Of a stretch of DNA of 64,000 nucleotides, positions 55,706 through 64,000 are shown piece by piece. Source of the stretch: an uncultured Rhizobiaceae group bacterium (lineage in GTDB: Bacteria > Pseudomonadota > Alphaproteobacteria > Rhizobiales > Rhizobiaceae); assembly GCA_937930845.1 (NCBI GenBank), contig CALHBJ010000001.1:124001-188000 (forward strand), given 5' to 3'. The first letter of the stretch is position 1. Each line of letters begins with the position of its first letter. The notes under the pieces were generated by a model, which saw only the letters and a list, made by a program, of their open reading frames with translations, searched no databases and had not been told where the DNA came from. A program made the position numbers and the translations under genes.

Positions 55706-56394
55706 GCAGCAATCACCGTGTTGCGGGCCATGCCGTCATACACGTCCAACAAGCGATTGAACCAGTTTGAGACTTCGCCTTCTTTGGGCAATGCCGTGTC
55801 ACCCTTTGTGATGCGCAACCATTGCAGGGCACCAAAGACGGCATAGTCGGCAAACATGGGCGTTTCGCCGCAAATAAACGGCTGTTTCTTGAGTGTCAGT
55901 TCAAGCGGCACCAGCACTTTTGCCAGATCTTCCGGTGTTGACGCCATTTTGCTGGCGAAGTCTTCCAGGCTCATGCCAAACACTTTTTCTCTGGTGGCAC
56001 GGAAGAACACCTGATCTTCCGGAGCCAGGGCGTTATAAATATCCATCAAACACATTTTCACGACCACGGGATGGACCTGAGTCTGTGCCCAATTGATCAA
56101 CAGGTTGGTCATCGCATCGGCTGCTGCTCCCTCTAACAGGCGCGGTGTGTCGGGATATTGCGCATCGAGATATTTAGCGATTTCCAGACTGTCTTCCACG
56201 ACAGTTTCGCCATCACGAATGACCGGCACACGGCGGCTGTCGCCATTTTCGATCGTGGCAACTTTTGTGAACGGCAAGGGAACAGAATCGAAATCCAACC
56301 CCTTGTGCGCAAGGCTCATGCGGGTTTTCCAACAATGGGGGCTGAAGACAAGCTCTTCGTTTGCGCCACACAGTTCATAAAGTTTAATAGTCAT
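55702..56394 (-). CDS. Glutathione S-transferase family protein
   Basis: A protein of 230 residues with a thioredoxin-like N-terminal domain containing FSPHCWKTRMSLAHKGLDF (about 17-35) and a helical C-terminal domain. The string RVPVIRDGETVVEDSLEIAKYL gives the cis-Pro and the Asp-Ser that bind glutathione. The N-terminal SPHCWKT places a Ser-Pro-x-Cys at the active site, as in omega/GSTFuA-like or beta-etherase-related groups. The ATG at 56394 has AGGAAG nearby. It converges with the LysR gene, overlapping by four bases. Confidence 0.9.
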   Translation of the reverse strand: MTIKLYELCGANEELVFSPHCWKTRMSLAHKGLDFDSVPLPFTKVATIENGDSRRVPVIRDGETVVEDSLEIAKYLDAQYPDTPRLLEGAAADAMTNLLINWAQTQVHPVVVKMCLMDIYNALAPEDQVFFRATREKVFGMSLEDFASKMASTPEDLAKVLVPLELTLKKQPFICGETPMFADYAVFGALQWLRITKGDTALPKEGEVSNWFNRLLDVYDGMARNTVIAA

Positions 56395-56536
56395 AGGAAT
56401 CTTCCTGAAATTACGTTTAGGTGCGCCTACCATGGCGGCACGAAGGGCAAAAGACGATGCTGGATCACATAAATGCGTTTGTGGGCAATTGCCATCTGCT
56501 GCGTAGTCCACGCCTATCCGCATTGGTCATGGCCTG

Positions 56537-57457
56537 ATGAGTTCGCAATCCGCCGGTGACACCCAGCGCAAAACCCGAATCGATGCATTTGGTGCCACCA
56601 GTCTTGTGCTGTTTTCCGCTCTTCTTGGGCTGAATCAGGTATTAGTTAAAGTGGTCAATTCAGGGCTACAACCGGTGTTTCAGGCCGGGTTGAGATCGCT
56701 CGTGGCCCTGCCAATTGTGGTGATTGTGGCACTGGTGCGCAAACGCAAACTGTCTTTTGTCGATGGCAGCCTGATCGGCGGATTGATTTGCGGCACCCTG
56801 TTTGCCGGTGAATTTATTTTGTTGTTTCTGGCGCTGGATTTCACGACCGTTGCCCGCACATCCATCTTTTTCTACACGATGCCGTTTTGGGTGGCGCTGG
56901 CGGCGCATTTTCTCATACCCAATGAACGGCTCACCCCGGTGCGCGTGGCCGGGCTTGTGTGTGCCATGGCCGGTGTTGTGCTGGCCCTGTCCGACAAGGC
57001 AGCCCCTGCGTCGCAATATGCGTTTTATGGCGATCTCATGTGCCTGGCCGGTGCGATGATGTGGGCTGGCATTGCGCTTAGTGCGCGCATTACCAATCTG
57101 TCGAAATCAACACCGGAAATGCAACTCGTCTATCAATTGTGCGTTTCGGCCCCCATTGTCTTGATTGTTGCTCCCCTGTTCGGCCCGTTCATCCGCGACC
57201 TTCAACCTTATCATCTGGCCATATTTTCATTCCAGGTTGTGGTGGTCGTTTCATTTGGATTTGCGTTCTGGTTCTGGTTGCTGGCCCGCTATCCGGCATC
57301 GGACATGGCCAGCTTCGGGTTTCTCGCTCCGGTATTTGGCGTGTTCTTCGGCTGGCTGATCCTGGGAGAAACCATCACATTGACCTTGGTGGCTGCGTTG
57401 GTTCTGGTGGCCATTGGCATACTTTTGGTCAATCGAAAGCCCAGTTCGGCCCCCTAA
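56537..57457 (+). CDS. EamA/DMT-family transporter
   Basis: An inner-membrane transporter of 306 residues with ten predicted helices in two EamA repeats (about 15-150 and 165-300). The repeats are visible as LALDFTTVARTSIFFYTMPF and YPASDMASFGFLAPVFGVFF. The family exports metabolites or amino acids, and its substrate is unknown. It lies divergent from the GST gene across about 140 bases. Confidence 0.9.
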   Translation: MSSQSAGDTQRKTRIDAFGATSLVLFSALLGLNQVLVKVVNSGLQPVFQAGLRSLVALPIVVIVALVRKRKLSFVDGSLIGGLICGTLFAGEFILLFLALDFTTVARTSIFFYTMPFWVALAAHFLIPNERLTPVRVAGLVCAMAGVVLALSDKAAPASQYAFYGDLMCLAGAMMWAGIALSARITNLSKSTPEMQLVYQLCVSAPIVLIVAPLFGPFIRDLQPYHLAIFSFQVVVVVSFGFAFWFWLLARYPASDMASFGFLAPVFGVFFGWLILGETITLTLVAALVLVAIGILLVNRKPSSAP

Positions 57458-57585
57458 TGACGGTGGGAAAATTGTAACACCTGCGTGAGATTGGACGTGT
57501 AAATTAGATATTTGTTGCTGAAAGACATATAATATCAGAGCGACGAACCGCATTTCGCAGCCAAGCCAGATCGAGAATCACGCTC

Positions 57586-58536
57586 ATGCCTGTCTATAAA
57601 TATCCCATGCCGCTCGCCTCTGAGATCACCTCGCACTCAGATTATCTCAACCGGCGCACCTTCCTGACTGGCATCGCCGGGGCAACTGGCTTGGCCATGA
57701 CCCCGTTTTTGGGAGAAGGTTCGGCCCACGCTGCGCTGAAAGCAGGCAAGAGCGAATTTTCAACCGATGCCAAACCCACCTCCCGCCAGGACATCACCAC
57801 CTATAACAATTTCTACGAGTTCGGCACTTCGAAATCTGACCCGGCCGCCAATGCCGGCACGCTGACAACGCGACCATGGACGATTGAAGTTGATGGTATG
57901 GTGAACAATCCCGGCACGCTGGATATTGATGATCTGCTGACCAAGTTCCCGCTGGAAGAACGCATTTACCGGTTCCGCTGTGTGGAAGCCTGGTCAATGG
58001 TGATCCCCTGGGTGGGCATTCCACTTTCCGCCCTGCTCAACAAATTCGATGTTCAGGGCAGTGCCAAATATGTGGCTTTTGAAACCCTGGTGCGCCCTGA
58101 GGAAATGCCACAACAGCGCTCGCTCTTCCCGCCGCTTGAATGGCCCTATGTGGAGGGTTTGCGCCTGGACGAAGCCATGCACCCACTAACGATTATGGCC
58201 GTGGGTCTCTATGGCGATATTCTACCAAACCAGAACGGCGCCCCTGCCCGGCTGGTTGTGCCGTGGAAATATGGGTTCAAGAGCATCAAGTCCGTCGTGA
58301 AAATGACCCTGACCGAAAGCGAGCCACCCACATCCTGGAACAAGGCTGCGGCGCGGGAATACGGATTCTATTCAAACGTAAATCCGCAAGTGGATCACCC
58401 GCGCTGGTCACAGGCAACCGAGCGCAAAATCGGCGCAGGCTTGTTTGCCTCCCGCGTGGATACGCTGATGCTGAACGGGTATGCCGATCAGGTCGGCTCG
58501 CTTTATTCGGGGATGGACCTTAAGAAGTTCTATTAG
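57586..58536 (+). CDS. msrP: Protein-methionine-sulfoxide reductase catalytic subunit (MsrP)
   Basis: A periplasmic molybdopterin enzyme of 316 residues that repairs methionine sulfoxide in exported proteins. A Tat signal (NRRTFLTG, 22-29) and the Mo-ligand Cys132 in [10 protein letters not shown] are clear, and [15 protein letters not shown] is a family string. It depends on molybdenum cofactor, linking it to moaDE. msrQ follows after 35 bases. Confidence 0.95.
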   Translation: MPVYKYPMPLASEITSHSDYLNRRTFLTGIAGATGLAMTPFLGEGSAHAALKAGKSEFSTDAKPTSRQDITTYNNFYEFGTSKSDPAANAGTLTTRPWTIEVDGMVNNPGTLDIDDLLTKFPLEERIYRFRCVEAWSMVIPWVGIPLSALLNKFDVQGSAKYVAFETLVRPEEMPQQRSLFPPLEWPYVEGLRLDEAMHPLTIMAVGLYGDILPNQNGAPARLVVPWKYGFKSIKSVVKMTLTESEPPTSWNKAAAREYGFYSNVNPQVDHPRWSQATERKIGAGLFASRVDTLMLNGYADQVGSLYSGMDLKKFY

Positions 58537-58571
58537 CAAACTCAGACCCGATTCCTGAATCGATCTTAAGT

Positions 58572-59192
58572 ATGGTGCTCGCTTCCATCATCAAACGCGC
58601 CCCCACCTGGCTGGTTTATCTCGCGGGCTTTATTCCTGCGATTTATTACATCTGGGCAGGTGTCACAAATCAGTTGGGTGCTGATCCCATTGCCACGCTT
58701 GAAAATGCGTTGGGCGAATGGGCGCTTATCATGTTGATTGCGGGCCTTTCGGTCACACCGCTTTTGCGCATTTTTGGCGTCAGTCTGGTGAAGTTCAGAC
58801 GCGCCATCGGCCTGGTTGCCTTTGCCTATGTGGTGTTGCACTTCACCACCTATCTGTGGCTGGACCGGCAATGGGATTGGGGTGCTATTTGGGGGGATAT
58901 CCTCAAGCGCCCCTATATTACGATCGGCACGCTGGCGTTTTTCCTTTTGTTGCCACTGGCTTTGACTTCGAACAATCGCGCCATTTCAAAATTGGGCGCT
59001 CACTCGTGGCGAAAACTTCATCGCCTTGTTTATCCCGCTGCTCTGTTTGGCGCAGTCCATTATGCATTGCTGAAAAAAACCTGGCAGTTGGAACCTCTTT
59101 TATATGTTGCAGCGGTGGTGGCCCTGTTGACCTGGCGCTGGGTTGCCAAATCCAAAAAACGGCGGCAAGCGGAACTGGCGGTTTCTTCCTGA
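58572..59192 (+). CDS. msrQ: Heme-binding membrane subunit MsrQ
   Basis: A b-type heme membrane protein of 206 residues that passes electrons from the quinone pool to MsrP. Six hydrophobic segments are visible, with conserved His in VVLHFTTYLWL, HSWRKLHRLVY and AVHYALL as likely heme ligands. The last 15 residues are basic and cytoplasmic. It is the second gene of the msrPQ operon. Confidence 0.93.
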   Translation: MVLASIIKRAPTWLVYLAGFIPAIYYIWAGVTNQLGADPIATLENALGEWALIMLIAGLSVTPLLRIFGVSLVKFRRAIGLVAFAYVVLHFTTYLWLDRQWDWGAIWGDILKRPYITIGTLAFFLLLPLALTSNNRAISKLGAHSWRKLHRLVYPAALFGAVHYALLKKTWQLEPLLYVAAVVALLTWRWVAKSKKRRQAELAVSS

Positions 59193-59258
59193 TCTGCAAT
59201 GGCGGCTTTTCGCTCGTGAGGCCTTGCGCTTCTCCCTTGCTTCGCGCACAAGCCGCAC

Positions 59259-61142
59259 ATGCTGAAAGTCAATGATCTCACATTTAGAATGCAGGGCCGA
59301 TTGCTGCTCGAAAACACGTCCGTTGTGGTGCCAATGGGCGCACGGGTGGGGTTTGTCGGGCGCAATGGAACGGGCAAAACCACCCTGTTTAAACTCATCA
59401 CAGGTGAGTATGGGCCAGAGACCGGCAGTGTGACCGTGCGGCGCGGAATGCGCATTGGACAGGTCGCGCAGGAAGCGCCGGGCAACGACAAGTCGCTGCT
59501 GGAAACCGTGCTGGAAGCCGATGTTGAACGCACCGAGTTGATGGCGGAAGCGGAAACCGCAACCGACCCCAATCGCATTGCAGATATCCATACCCGTCTC
59601 TCAGACATTGAGGCCCACAGCGCGGAGGCGCGTGCCGGGGCAATCCTGCATGGACTTGGATTTGACGCGGAAAATCAGGCTCGGCCTTGTTCCGATTTCT
59701 CCGGCGGCTGGCGCATGCGCGTGGCGCTGGCGGCGGTGCTGTTTTCTGAACCAGACCTGTTGCTGCTCGACGAGCCCACCAACTATCTGGACCTGGAAGG
59801 CACGCTTTGGCTTGAGAATTACATTGCCCGTTACCGGCACACCGTCATCATCATCAGCCATGATCGGGATCTGCTCAACAAGTGCTGCAACTCGATCGTC
59901 CATCTGGAGAACCTGAAACTGACCGCCTATAAAGGCGACTACGATTTCTTTGAAAAAACCCGTGCGGAGCGCATGGCATTGCAATCAAAAATGAAGGCCA
60001 AGCAAGACGCAAAGCGCGCCCATATGGAAGCCTTCATCAATCGGTTCAAGGCCAAGGCCTCGAAGGCCACACAGGCGCAAAGCCGCGTTAAGGCACTGGA
60101 AAAAATGGGCACCATTGCCGCTGTCGCGAACGATGATGTTGCTCCGTTACACTTCCCAAGCCCGGAAAAAATACCGGCCTCACCGATTATTAACCTGGAA
60201 AAGGCTGCCGCCGGATATGAGGCGGACAAGCCGGTGATTTCTAAGATGGATCTTCGCATTGATGCCGATGATCGCATTGCCCTTCTGGGTGCAAACGGCA
60301 ATGGCAAATCAACTTTTGCCAAGCTCATCGCCGGGCGTCTTGCCCCCCAGGGTGGCCGCGTGACGCGCGCCGACAAATTGCGCGTGGCCATGTTTGCCCA
60401 ACACAATATGGACGACCTGCTGCCCGAACAAACGCCTGTGGATCACATTCGCAAACTGGTTCCCAACGAACCGGAAGGAAAACTGCGGGGGCGTGTGGCG
60501 CGCATGGGGCTCGGCACGGAAAAGATGGACACCAAGGCCAAAAACCTGTCAGGCGGCGAGAAAGCCCGTCTGCTATTGGGGCTGGCCACATTTCACCAGC
60601 CGCACCTGCTTATACTCGATGAGCCGACCAACCATCTTGATATGGATAGCCGCGATTCCCTTGTCATGGCACTGAATGAATATCGCGGTGCGGTTATCCT
60701 TATTTCCCATGACCGCCATCTGGTGGAAGCAAGTGCCGAACGCCTTTGGCTGGTCAATGACGGCACAGTTGGCCCCTATGAGGGCGATCTGGAGGACTAT
60801 CGCCGCCTGATCCTGCGCGGACCGGGATCCCCCTCATCGCGCAACGAAAAGGCGGCAAAGGTAAAAGCCAGCGCACCGGAACCAAGCAAGGAAGAGAGAC
60901 GCAAACAGGAGGCGGCCAAACGTGGCAGCCAATCTGATATCCGCAAGCGCATCGGCCAGCTTGAGGCCATAATGAAAAAGGCGGAGGAAGCCATCCGCAA
61001 GCTGGACAAACTTCTTGCCACCGCATCCACCGAGCGGGACGCCAAACGCATTCGCGATCTGGCGACCAAAAAGGCAGAGTTCGAACGGCGGCTGGTGGAA
61101 GTTGAAGAAGAATGGCTGCTGCTGAGTGAAGCGGTGGCATAA
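59259..61142 (+). CDS. ABC-F family ATPase (Uup/YheS-like)
   Basis: A soluble protein of 627 residues with two ABC domains and no membrane part. Walker A motifs are GRNGTGKTTL and GANGNGKSTF, signatures FSGGWRMRVALA and LSGGEKARLLLG, and Walker B motifs LLLLDEPTNYLD and LLILDEPTNHLD. The inter-domain linker (about 240-320) is charged, as in ABC-F translation factors, and a C-terminal coiled coil (about 540-620) is present. ABC-F proteins act on the ribosome; the exact role of this one, whether housekeeping or antibiotic protection, is unknown. Confidence 0.93.
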   Translation: MLKVNDLTFRMQGRLLLENTSVVVPMGARVGFVGRNGTGKTTLFKLITGEYGPETGSVTVRRGMRIGQVAQEAPGNDKSLLETVLEADVERTELMAEAETATDPNRIADIHTRLSDIEAHSAEARAGAILHGLGFDAENQARPCSDFSGGWRMRVALAAVLFSEPDLLLLDEPTNYLDLEGTLWLENYIARYRHTVIIISHDRDLLNKCCNSIVHLENLKLTAYKGDYDFFEKTRAERMALQSKMKAKQDAKRAHMEAFINRFKAKASKATQAQSRVKALEKMGTIAAVANDDVAPLHFPSPEKIPASPIINLEKAAAGYEADKPVISKMDLRIDADDRIALLGANGNGKSTFAKLIAGRLAPQGGRVTRADKLRVAMFAQHNMDDLLPEQTPVDHIRKLVPNEPEGKLRGRVARMGLGTEKMDTKAKNLSGGEKARLLLGLATFHQPHLLILDEPTNHLDMDSRDSLVMALNEYRGAVILISHDRHLVEASAERLWLVNDGTVGPYEGDLEDYRRLILRGPGSPSSRNEKAAKVKASAPEPSKEERRKQEAAKRGSQSDIRKRIGQLEAIMKKAEEAIRKLDKLLATASTERDAKRIRDLATKKAEFERRLVEVEEEWLLLSEAVA

Positions 61143-61219
61143 AGGGCTTGAATGCCAGAACCGGCCACGCCAATGGCGGGACCGGCCCTGTTGATGGCAA
61201 ATGCCTGAAATCAGCTGCT

Positions 61220-61762
61220 TCAAGATTGCTTTGGAAGTCCGGACTTGATCACGCCGCAGGCCACGCGGCCGCCCGCGCCACCTATTGGCTGGGTGATGTG
61301 GTCGTCGGCTTTTTCGTGGATGATGAATGTTGAACCATCGCCATCCAACAAGTTGTTTTCACCGGATGTCAGCGAAACCAACGTGCTGAATGCTTCCATT
61401 TCGCCCGTACCATCAGCGCCCACAAAGATATTTGGTATGTCGCCGGGCTCCGGCCCTTTTGGGTTAAGCAGACCATGGGCACCTTCCTTTTTTCCCACAT
61501 GGCCCTTGGCGCTTTTAAACCCCGTATGGGCTTCGCAAACACCATGGCTGTGCAGATGCAAACCATGTTTACCGGGCGTGAGGCCTTTGACTTTTACATG
61601 AAACAGCACGCCACTTGGCGCCTGGGACAGCACTGCCTGTCCAATTTCTACGCCATCAGAATTGAACAGAATTGCCGAAGCTCTTTTGGCAAGATCACCG
61701 GCATTTGCAGGGCTGGTGGAAAGTACGGTGGCAGCCAGTAGAGCGATGAATGGACGTTTCAT
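61220..61762 (-). CDS. sodC: Cu-Zn superoxide dismutase (SodC) with altered zinc ligand
   Basis: A periplasmic enzyme of 180 residues with a Sec signal peptide ending SPANAGD (about 1-22). Copper ligands equal to human His46, His48, His63 and His120 are kept as His69, His71, His88 and His149; the disulfide pair Cys76/Cys169 and the guiding Arg166 are also present. Of the zinc ligands, His88, His96 and Asp108 are kept, but the position of human His80 is Glu105 (GPEPGDIPN, where GPHxGD is usual). Copper chemistry should be intact while zinc binding may be changed. The gene converges with the ABC-F gene. Confidence 0.93.
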   Translation of the reverse strand: MKRPFIALLAATVLSTSPANAGDLAKRASAILFNSDGVEIGQAVLSQAPSGVLFHVKVKGLTPGKHGLHLHSHGVCEAHTGFKSAKGHVGKKEGAHGLLNPKGPEPGDIPNIFVGADGTGEMEAFSTLVSLTSGENNLLDGDGSTFIIHEKADDHITQPIGGAGGRVACGVIKSGLPKQS

Positions 61763-61960
61763 TTCATATCCTCGTTTTGGTTAGATGCGATACGCATTGG
61801 GAAAACGAGCGAAGTGCCAGCATTATTCAATGACAGGGTGACGCATGACAAAACGACGCTGGGTCGAATAAATTTGAAGATCCGATAACCTTCTGAAATA
61901 AAATGCTTTACCGGCAGAACATGCCTACCCGACGAAACGCCCTCACCGCGTCGGCGGGAT

Positions 61961-63205
61961 TTAAAGAAGGGCTGCTTTTTCGAGTAAGAAGGTTCGTTCC
62001 ACGGTGTTGTTGGACAATTCAGCCGCTTTCGACAGGCTTTGTCTGGCCTCATCAGGCCTGTTGGCCCGGGCCAATAAATCACCACGGGCGGCGTGATAGG
62101 GTTGATAGGATTGCATCTTCTCAACGCCTTCCAGTTCTTCCAGCATTCCCAAAGCCTTTTGCGGAGAATCGGCATAGGAAATCGCGATTGCGGAATTGAG
62201 CCTGACTATAGGCGAAGGCTGGATGGCATAGAGCACCTCATAAAGCGCAACAATTTCGCTCCAATCCGTTTCTTTCCATGAGGCGCTGTTTGCATGCACC
62301 GCGCTGATGGCGGCCTGTAACTGATAAGGGCCGATATCGTTTTTGGGCAAGGTTTGCTCAAGGATCGAGATGCCCTCATCAATTTTTTCGCGGCTCCACC
62401 GATTGCGATTTTGCTTCTCAAGTGAGATCAAATCGCCCTTCCCGCTGGTCCTTGATGCGCGTCTGGAATCATGCAGCAACATCAGCGCCAACAGTCCTGC
62501 TGGCTCAGTTTCGCCCGGTAATAATTCGTGCAACATGCGAGCCAGCCGAATGGCCTCCTGGGTCAGATCAACCCGCAACAGGCTGCTGCCGCTGGTGGCC
62601 AAATAGCCTTCGTTGAAAATCAGATAAATCACGCTCAAAACGGAAGCGGTGCGCTGGGGCAGTTCTTCCTTGTCGGGCACTTTGTAAGGGATGCCCGCAA
62701 AGGCGATTTTTCGTTTCGCGCGGGTAATGCGCCGCTGCATCGTTTCGGGTTTATCCAAAAATGCACCGGCAATTTCTTCCGTGCTCAATCCGCCCAGGGT
62801 GCGCAATGTCAACGCAATCTGGCTCTTTCGTTCAAGTGTTGGATGGCAGCACGTAAACACCATTTCCAGCCGACTGTCTGGAATGGCGTCCTGCATCACT
62901 TCATCCATGGTGCGATTTTCCAGGCCCAACAGATAGGTAATTTCCGCCTGCTTGTTTGAGAAGTTCCGGTCGCGGCGTAATTTGTCCAGCGCCTTTCGAC
63001 GGGCCACTGTGATCAACCAGGCCGCTGGCGATTGCGGCAATCCATTTTTGCGCCAGTGTTCGATTGCCGAAAGTGCGGCATCCTGCAGGCAGTCCTCGGC
63101 AAGCTGAAGATCGTTTAACCCGCTTGCCAGGCACGAAAGTATGCGCCCCCACTCCTCCCGAACGGTCTTGTCGATTGTCTGTTCAAGGGTGAGCGGGGGA
63201 AACAC
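61961..63205 (-). CDS. ECF sigma factor of the ECF42 type with C-terminal extension
   Basis: A sigma factor of 414 residues. Region 2 is about 20-90 (DCLQDAALSAIEHW; PAAWLITVARRKALDKLRR) and region 4 is about 120-175 (LTLRTLGGLSTEEIAGAFL). It then has about 230 extra residues with TPR-like repeats, the hallmark of the ECF42 group, which has no classical anti-sigma factor. It starts with GTG at 63205, with GGAA upstream. The YciI/DGPF gene lies 27 bases upstream on the same strand, the standard ECF42 partner. The signal is unknown. Confidence 0.92.
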   Translation of the reverse strand: MFPPLTLEQTIDKTVREEWGRILSCLASGLNDLQLAEDCLQDAALSAIEHWRKNGLPQSPAAWLITVARRKALDKLRRDRNFSNKQAEITYLLGLENRTMDEVMQDAIPDSRLEMVFTCCHPTLERKSQIALTLRTLGGLSTEEIAGAFLDKPETMQRRITRAKRKIAFAGIPYKVPDKEELPQRTASVLSVIYLIFNEGYLATSGSSLLRVDLTQEAIRLARMLHELLPGETEPAGLLALMLLHDSRRASRTSGKGDLISLEKQNRNRWSREKIDEGISILEQTLPKNDIGPYQLQAAISAVHANSASWKETDWSEIVALYEVLYAIQPSPIVRLNSAIAISYADSPQKALGMLEELEGVEKMQSYQPYHAARGDLLARANRPDEARQSLSKAAELSNNTVERTFLLEKAALL

Positions 63206-63232
63206 TTTTTGATCATTCCAATTGGCTCAGGA

Positions 63233-63586
63233 TCAATCGTCCCACACCACCACAGGGCGCACTTCAATGCGCCCATGGGCCGCTGATGGGATCATGGCTG
63301 CGTATTTGACGGCCTCATCAATATCTGCGCAATCGAGCAGATAATAGCCGCCCAATTGCTCTTTCGTTTCAGCAAAGGGGCCGTCGATGGCTTCAATCTT
63401 TTCATTGCGCACGGAAACGGTTGTTGCAGTTTCAATTCCCTGCAAGGCATCGCCGGCAATAAACTTGCCATCGTCCTGAACCTTTTGTGTGAAGTCGCCA
63501 TAGGCTTTCATGAATGGGCCGAACTCAGCTGTGCCCGGTTTGGGGCCTGAATTCGGCGCGGAATATATGAGACACATAAATTGCAT
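63233..63586 (-). CDS. YciI/DGPF-domain protein, partner of ECF42 sigma factor
   Basis: A small cytoplasmic protein of 117 residues with the YCII-related DGPF domain. The motif DGPFAETKEQLGGYYLLD (about 68-85) is intact, and the N-terminus MQFMCLIYSAP is typical. Genes of this kind are the usual neighbours and targets of ECF42 sigma factors, although their biochemical role is not known. The ATG at 63586 has GGAAA in front; the frame is open to 63685 but without family similarity. Confidence 0.9.
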   Translation of the reverse strand: MQFMCLIYSAPNSGPKPGTAEFGPFMKAYGDFTQKVQDDGKFIAGDALQGIETATTVSVRNEKIEAIDGPFAETKEQLGGYYLLDCADIDEAVKYAAMIPSAAHGRIEVRPVVVWDD

Positions 63587-63818
63587 GGTGATTTTCCTTT
63601 CATAAGCCAAAAGCACAATGCTCTTGTACCTATTAGACGAACGGGGACCGCCAATACCGACACTATCAGCAAAATAAATTTCCAACAGCGCGGGGCGGGG
63701 CTTCCAAAGGCAATCACAAATCCACCCGCCTGCCCCACCTCGCGGGCCTTACGAGGCGCTCCGTACCAAAACAGATTTTGATCTAGGTGTTGTGAACTTT
63801 GGCAGCTATCTTGCTGCC

Positions 63819-64000
63819 ATGGACACGATTTTACAACTCAACGACTGGATGATGAATACGGGTCGTCGCTCTGGCGATCCGATAAAGGTTGTCTCCCAAC
63901 TCTGTTCAACTTTAACCAATGCCGGGGTTCCACTTTGGCGGGTGAATATTGGTCAACGTTTTGCAAACCCGCTACTGATTGCCTGGGGCATTATTTGGAC
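63819..64000 (+). CDS. N-terminal part of a class III adenylate cyclase-like protein (3' truncated)
   Basis: Sixty codons are in the window and the frame runs off the right end. The N-terminus (MDTILQLNDWMMNTG, then LTNAGVPLWRVNIGQRFANPLLI) resembles the regulatory N-terminal region of alphaproteobacterial adenylate/guanylate cyclases, in which a short helical segment with PLWR precedes the sensory and catalytic domains. The cyclase domain itself is outside the window, so the call is tentative. A GTG at 63792 in frame, preceded by AGG, is an alternative start. Confidence 0.55.
   Translation, partial: MDTILQLNDWMMNTGRRSGDPIKVVSQLCSTLTNAGVPLWRVNIGQRFANPLLIAWGIIW

Noticed and set aside
57491-57533. 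Promoter for msrPQ based on TATAAT at 57528
   Set aside because: The -10 box is good, but no -35 box stands at a proper distance (TTGGAC is about 31 bases away), so I did not list it.
61143-61219. GC-rich dyad between the convergent ABC-F and sodC genes as a terminator
   Set aside because: The arms (CCGGCCACGCC and GGCGGGACCGG) have two mismatches and no T run follows on either strand.
1-64000. CRISPR arrays, prophage, insertion sequences, integrons, tRNA or rRNA genes
   Set aside because: No regularly spaced repeats, transposase or integrase genes, tRNA cloverleaf or rRNA sequence were seen on either strand.

Overview
The window is a 64 kb stretch of ordinary chromosome from an alphaproteobacterium, most likely of the order Hyphomicrobiales (Rhizobiales). 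The evidence is gene content and order that I know from that group: bpt beside parC; rplM-rpsI with a long S9 N-terminus; argC of the short type; ppk-ppx-hdaA-perM-CDP-alcohol transferase next to purM-purN; SDR-uvrC-pgsA-moaD-moaE; an ECF42-type sigma factor with its DGPF-domain partner; and class II GlpX. GC content is moderate. Gene density is very high, and many stops and starts overlap. I see no rRNA, tRNA, insertion sequence, prophage, integron or CRISPR array. Only one gap exceeds 300 bp (24854-25353).

Layout. 1-9853: a truncated SLC13 permease, Bpt coupled to a small DUF5706 (PycTM-like) membrane protein, an orphan Flp pilin, ParC, a large unknown exported protein coupled to Ogt, a LysE exporter and an exported alpha/beta hydrolase. 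9955-20437: pcp-aspS, rnd, a 927-residue ammonium-channel/GGDEF/EAL fusion, glpX, an unknown exported protein, hom and a small lipoprotein. 20584-24853: metY, then a CoA-binding protein, two divergent crotonase-family proteins and a hotdog thioesterase, which suggests a small acyl-CoA module. 24854-28862: a structured intergenic region, rplM-rpsI, then RidA-SpeB and argC. 28917-31675: a tungstate ABC transporter (tupBCA) and a twin-CBS protein. 31695-40534: polyphosphate metabolism (ppk, ppx), the Hda replication regulator, a PerM-type membrane protein, a CDP-alcohol transferase, an exported unknown, and purM-purN. 40536-52712: a molybdopterin oxidoreductase, rlmJ, a GST, a Na/Ca antiporter, a pteridine-reductase-like SDR, uvrC, a rhodanese, dgkA, pgsA-moaD-moaE, a desaturase and ndk. 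52833-64000: a Tag-like glycosylase, an unusual acyl-CoA dehydrogenase divergent from a LysR regulator, a GST, an EamA transporter, msrP-msrQ, an ABC-F ATPase, an unusual SodC, the YciI/ECF42 pair and the start of a class III cyclase-like gene.

Connected themes. Molybdenum/tungsten handling recurs: TupBCA import, MoaD/MoaE cofactor synthesis, the Mo-bis-MGD oxidoreductase and MsrP. Methionine and sulfur appear in Hom, MetY and MsrPQ. Nucleotide second messengers appear in the Amt-GGDEF-EAL fusion, the PycTM-like protein and the cyclase-like gene at the right edge.

The observations most worth following are the Amt-GGDEF-EAL fusion; the DUF5706 protein without a cyclase; the acyl-CoA dehydrogenase lacking both usual catalytic glutamates but carrying a glutamine as in 3-sulfinopropionyl-CoA desulfinase; the SodC with one zinc histidine replaced by glutamate; and the hairpin-rich gap before rplM, which could encode a small RNA on the minus strand. 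I did not find a clearly new multi-gene defence or mobile system.
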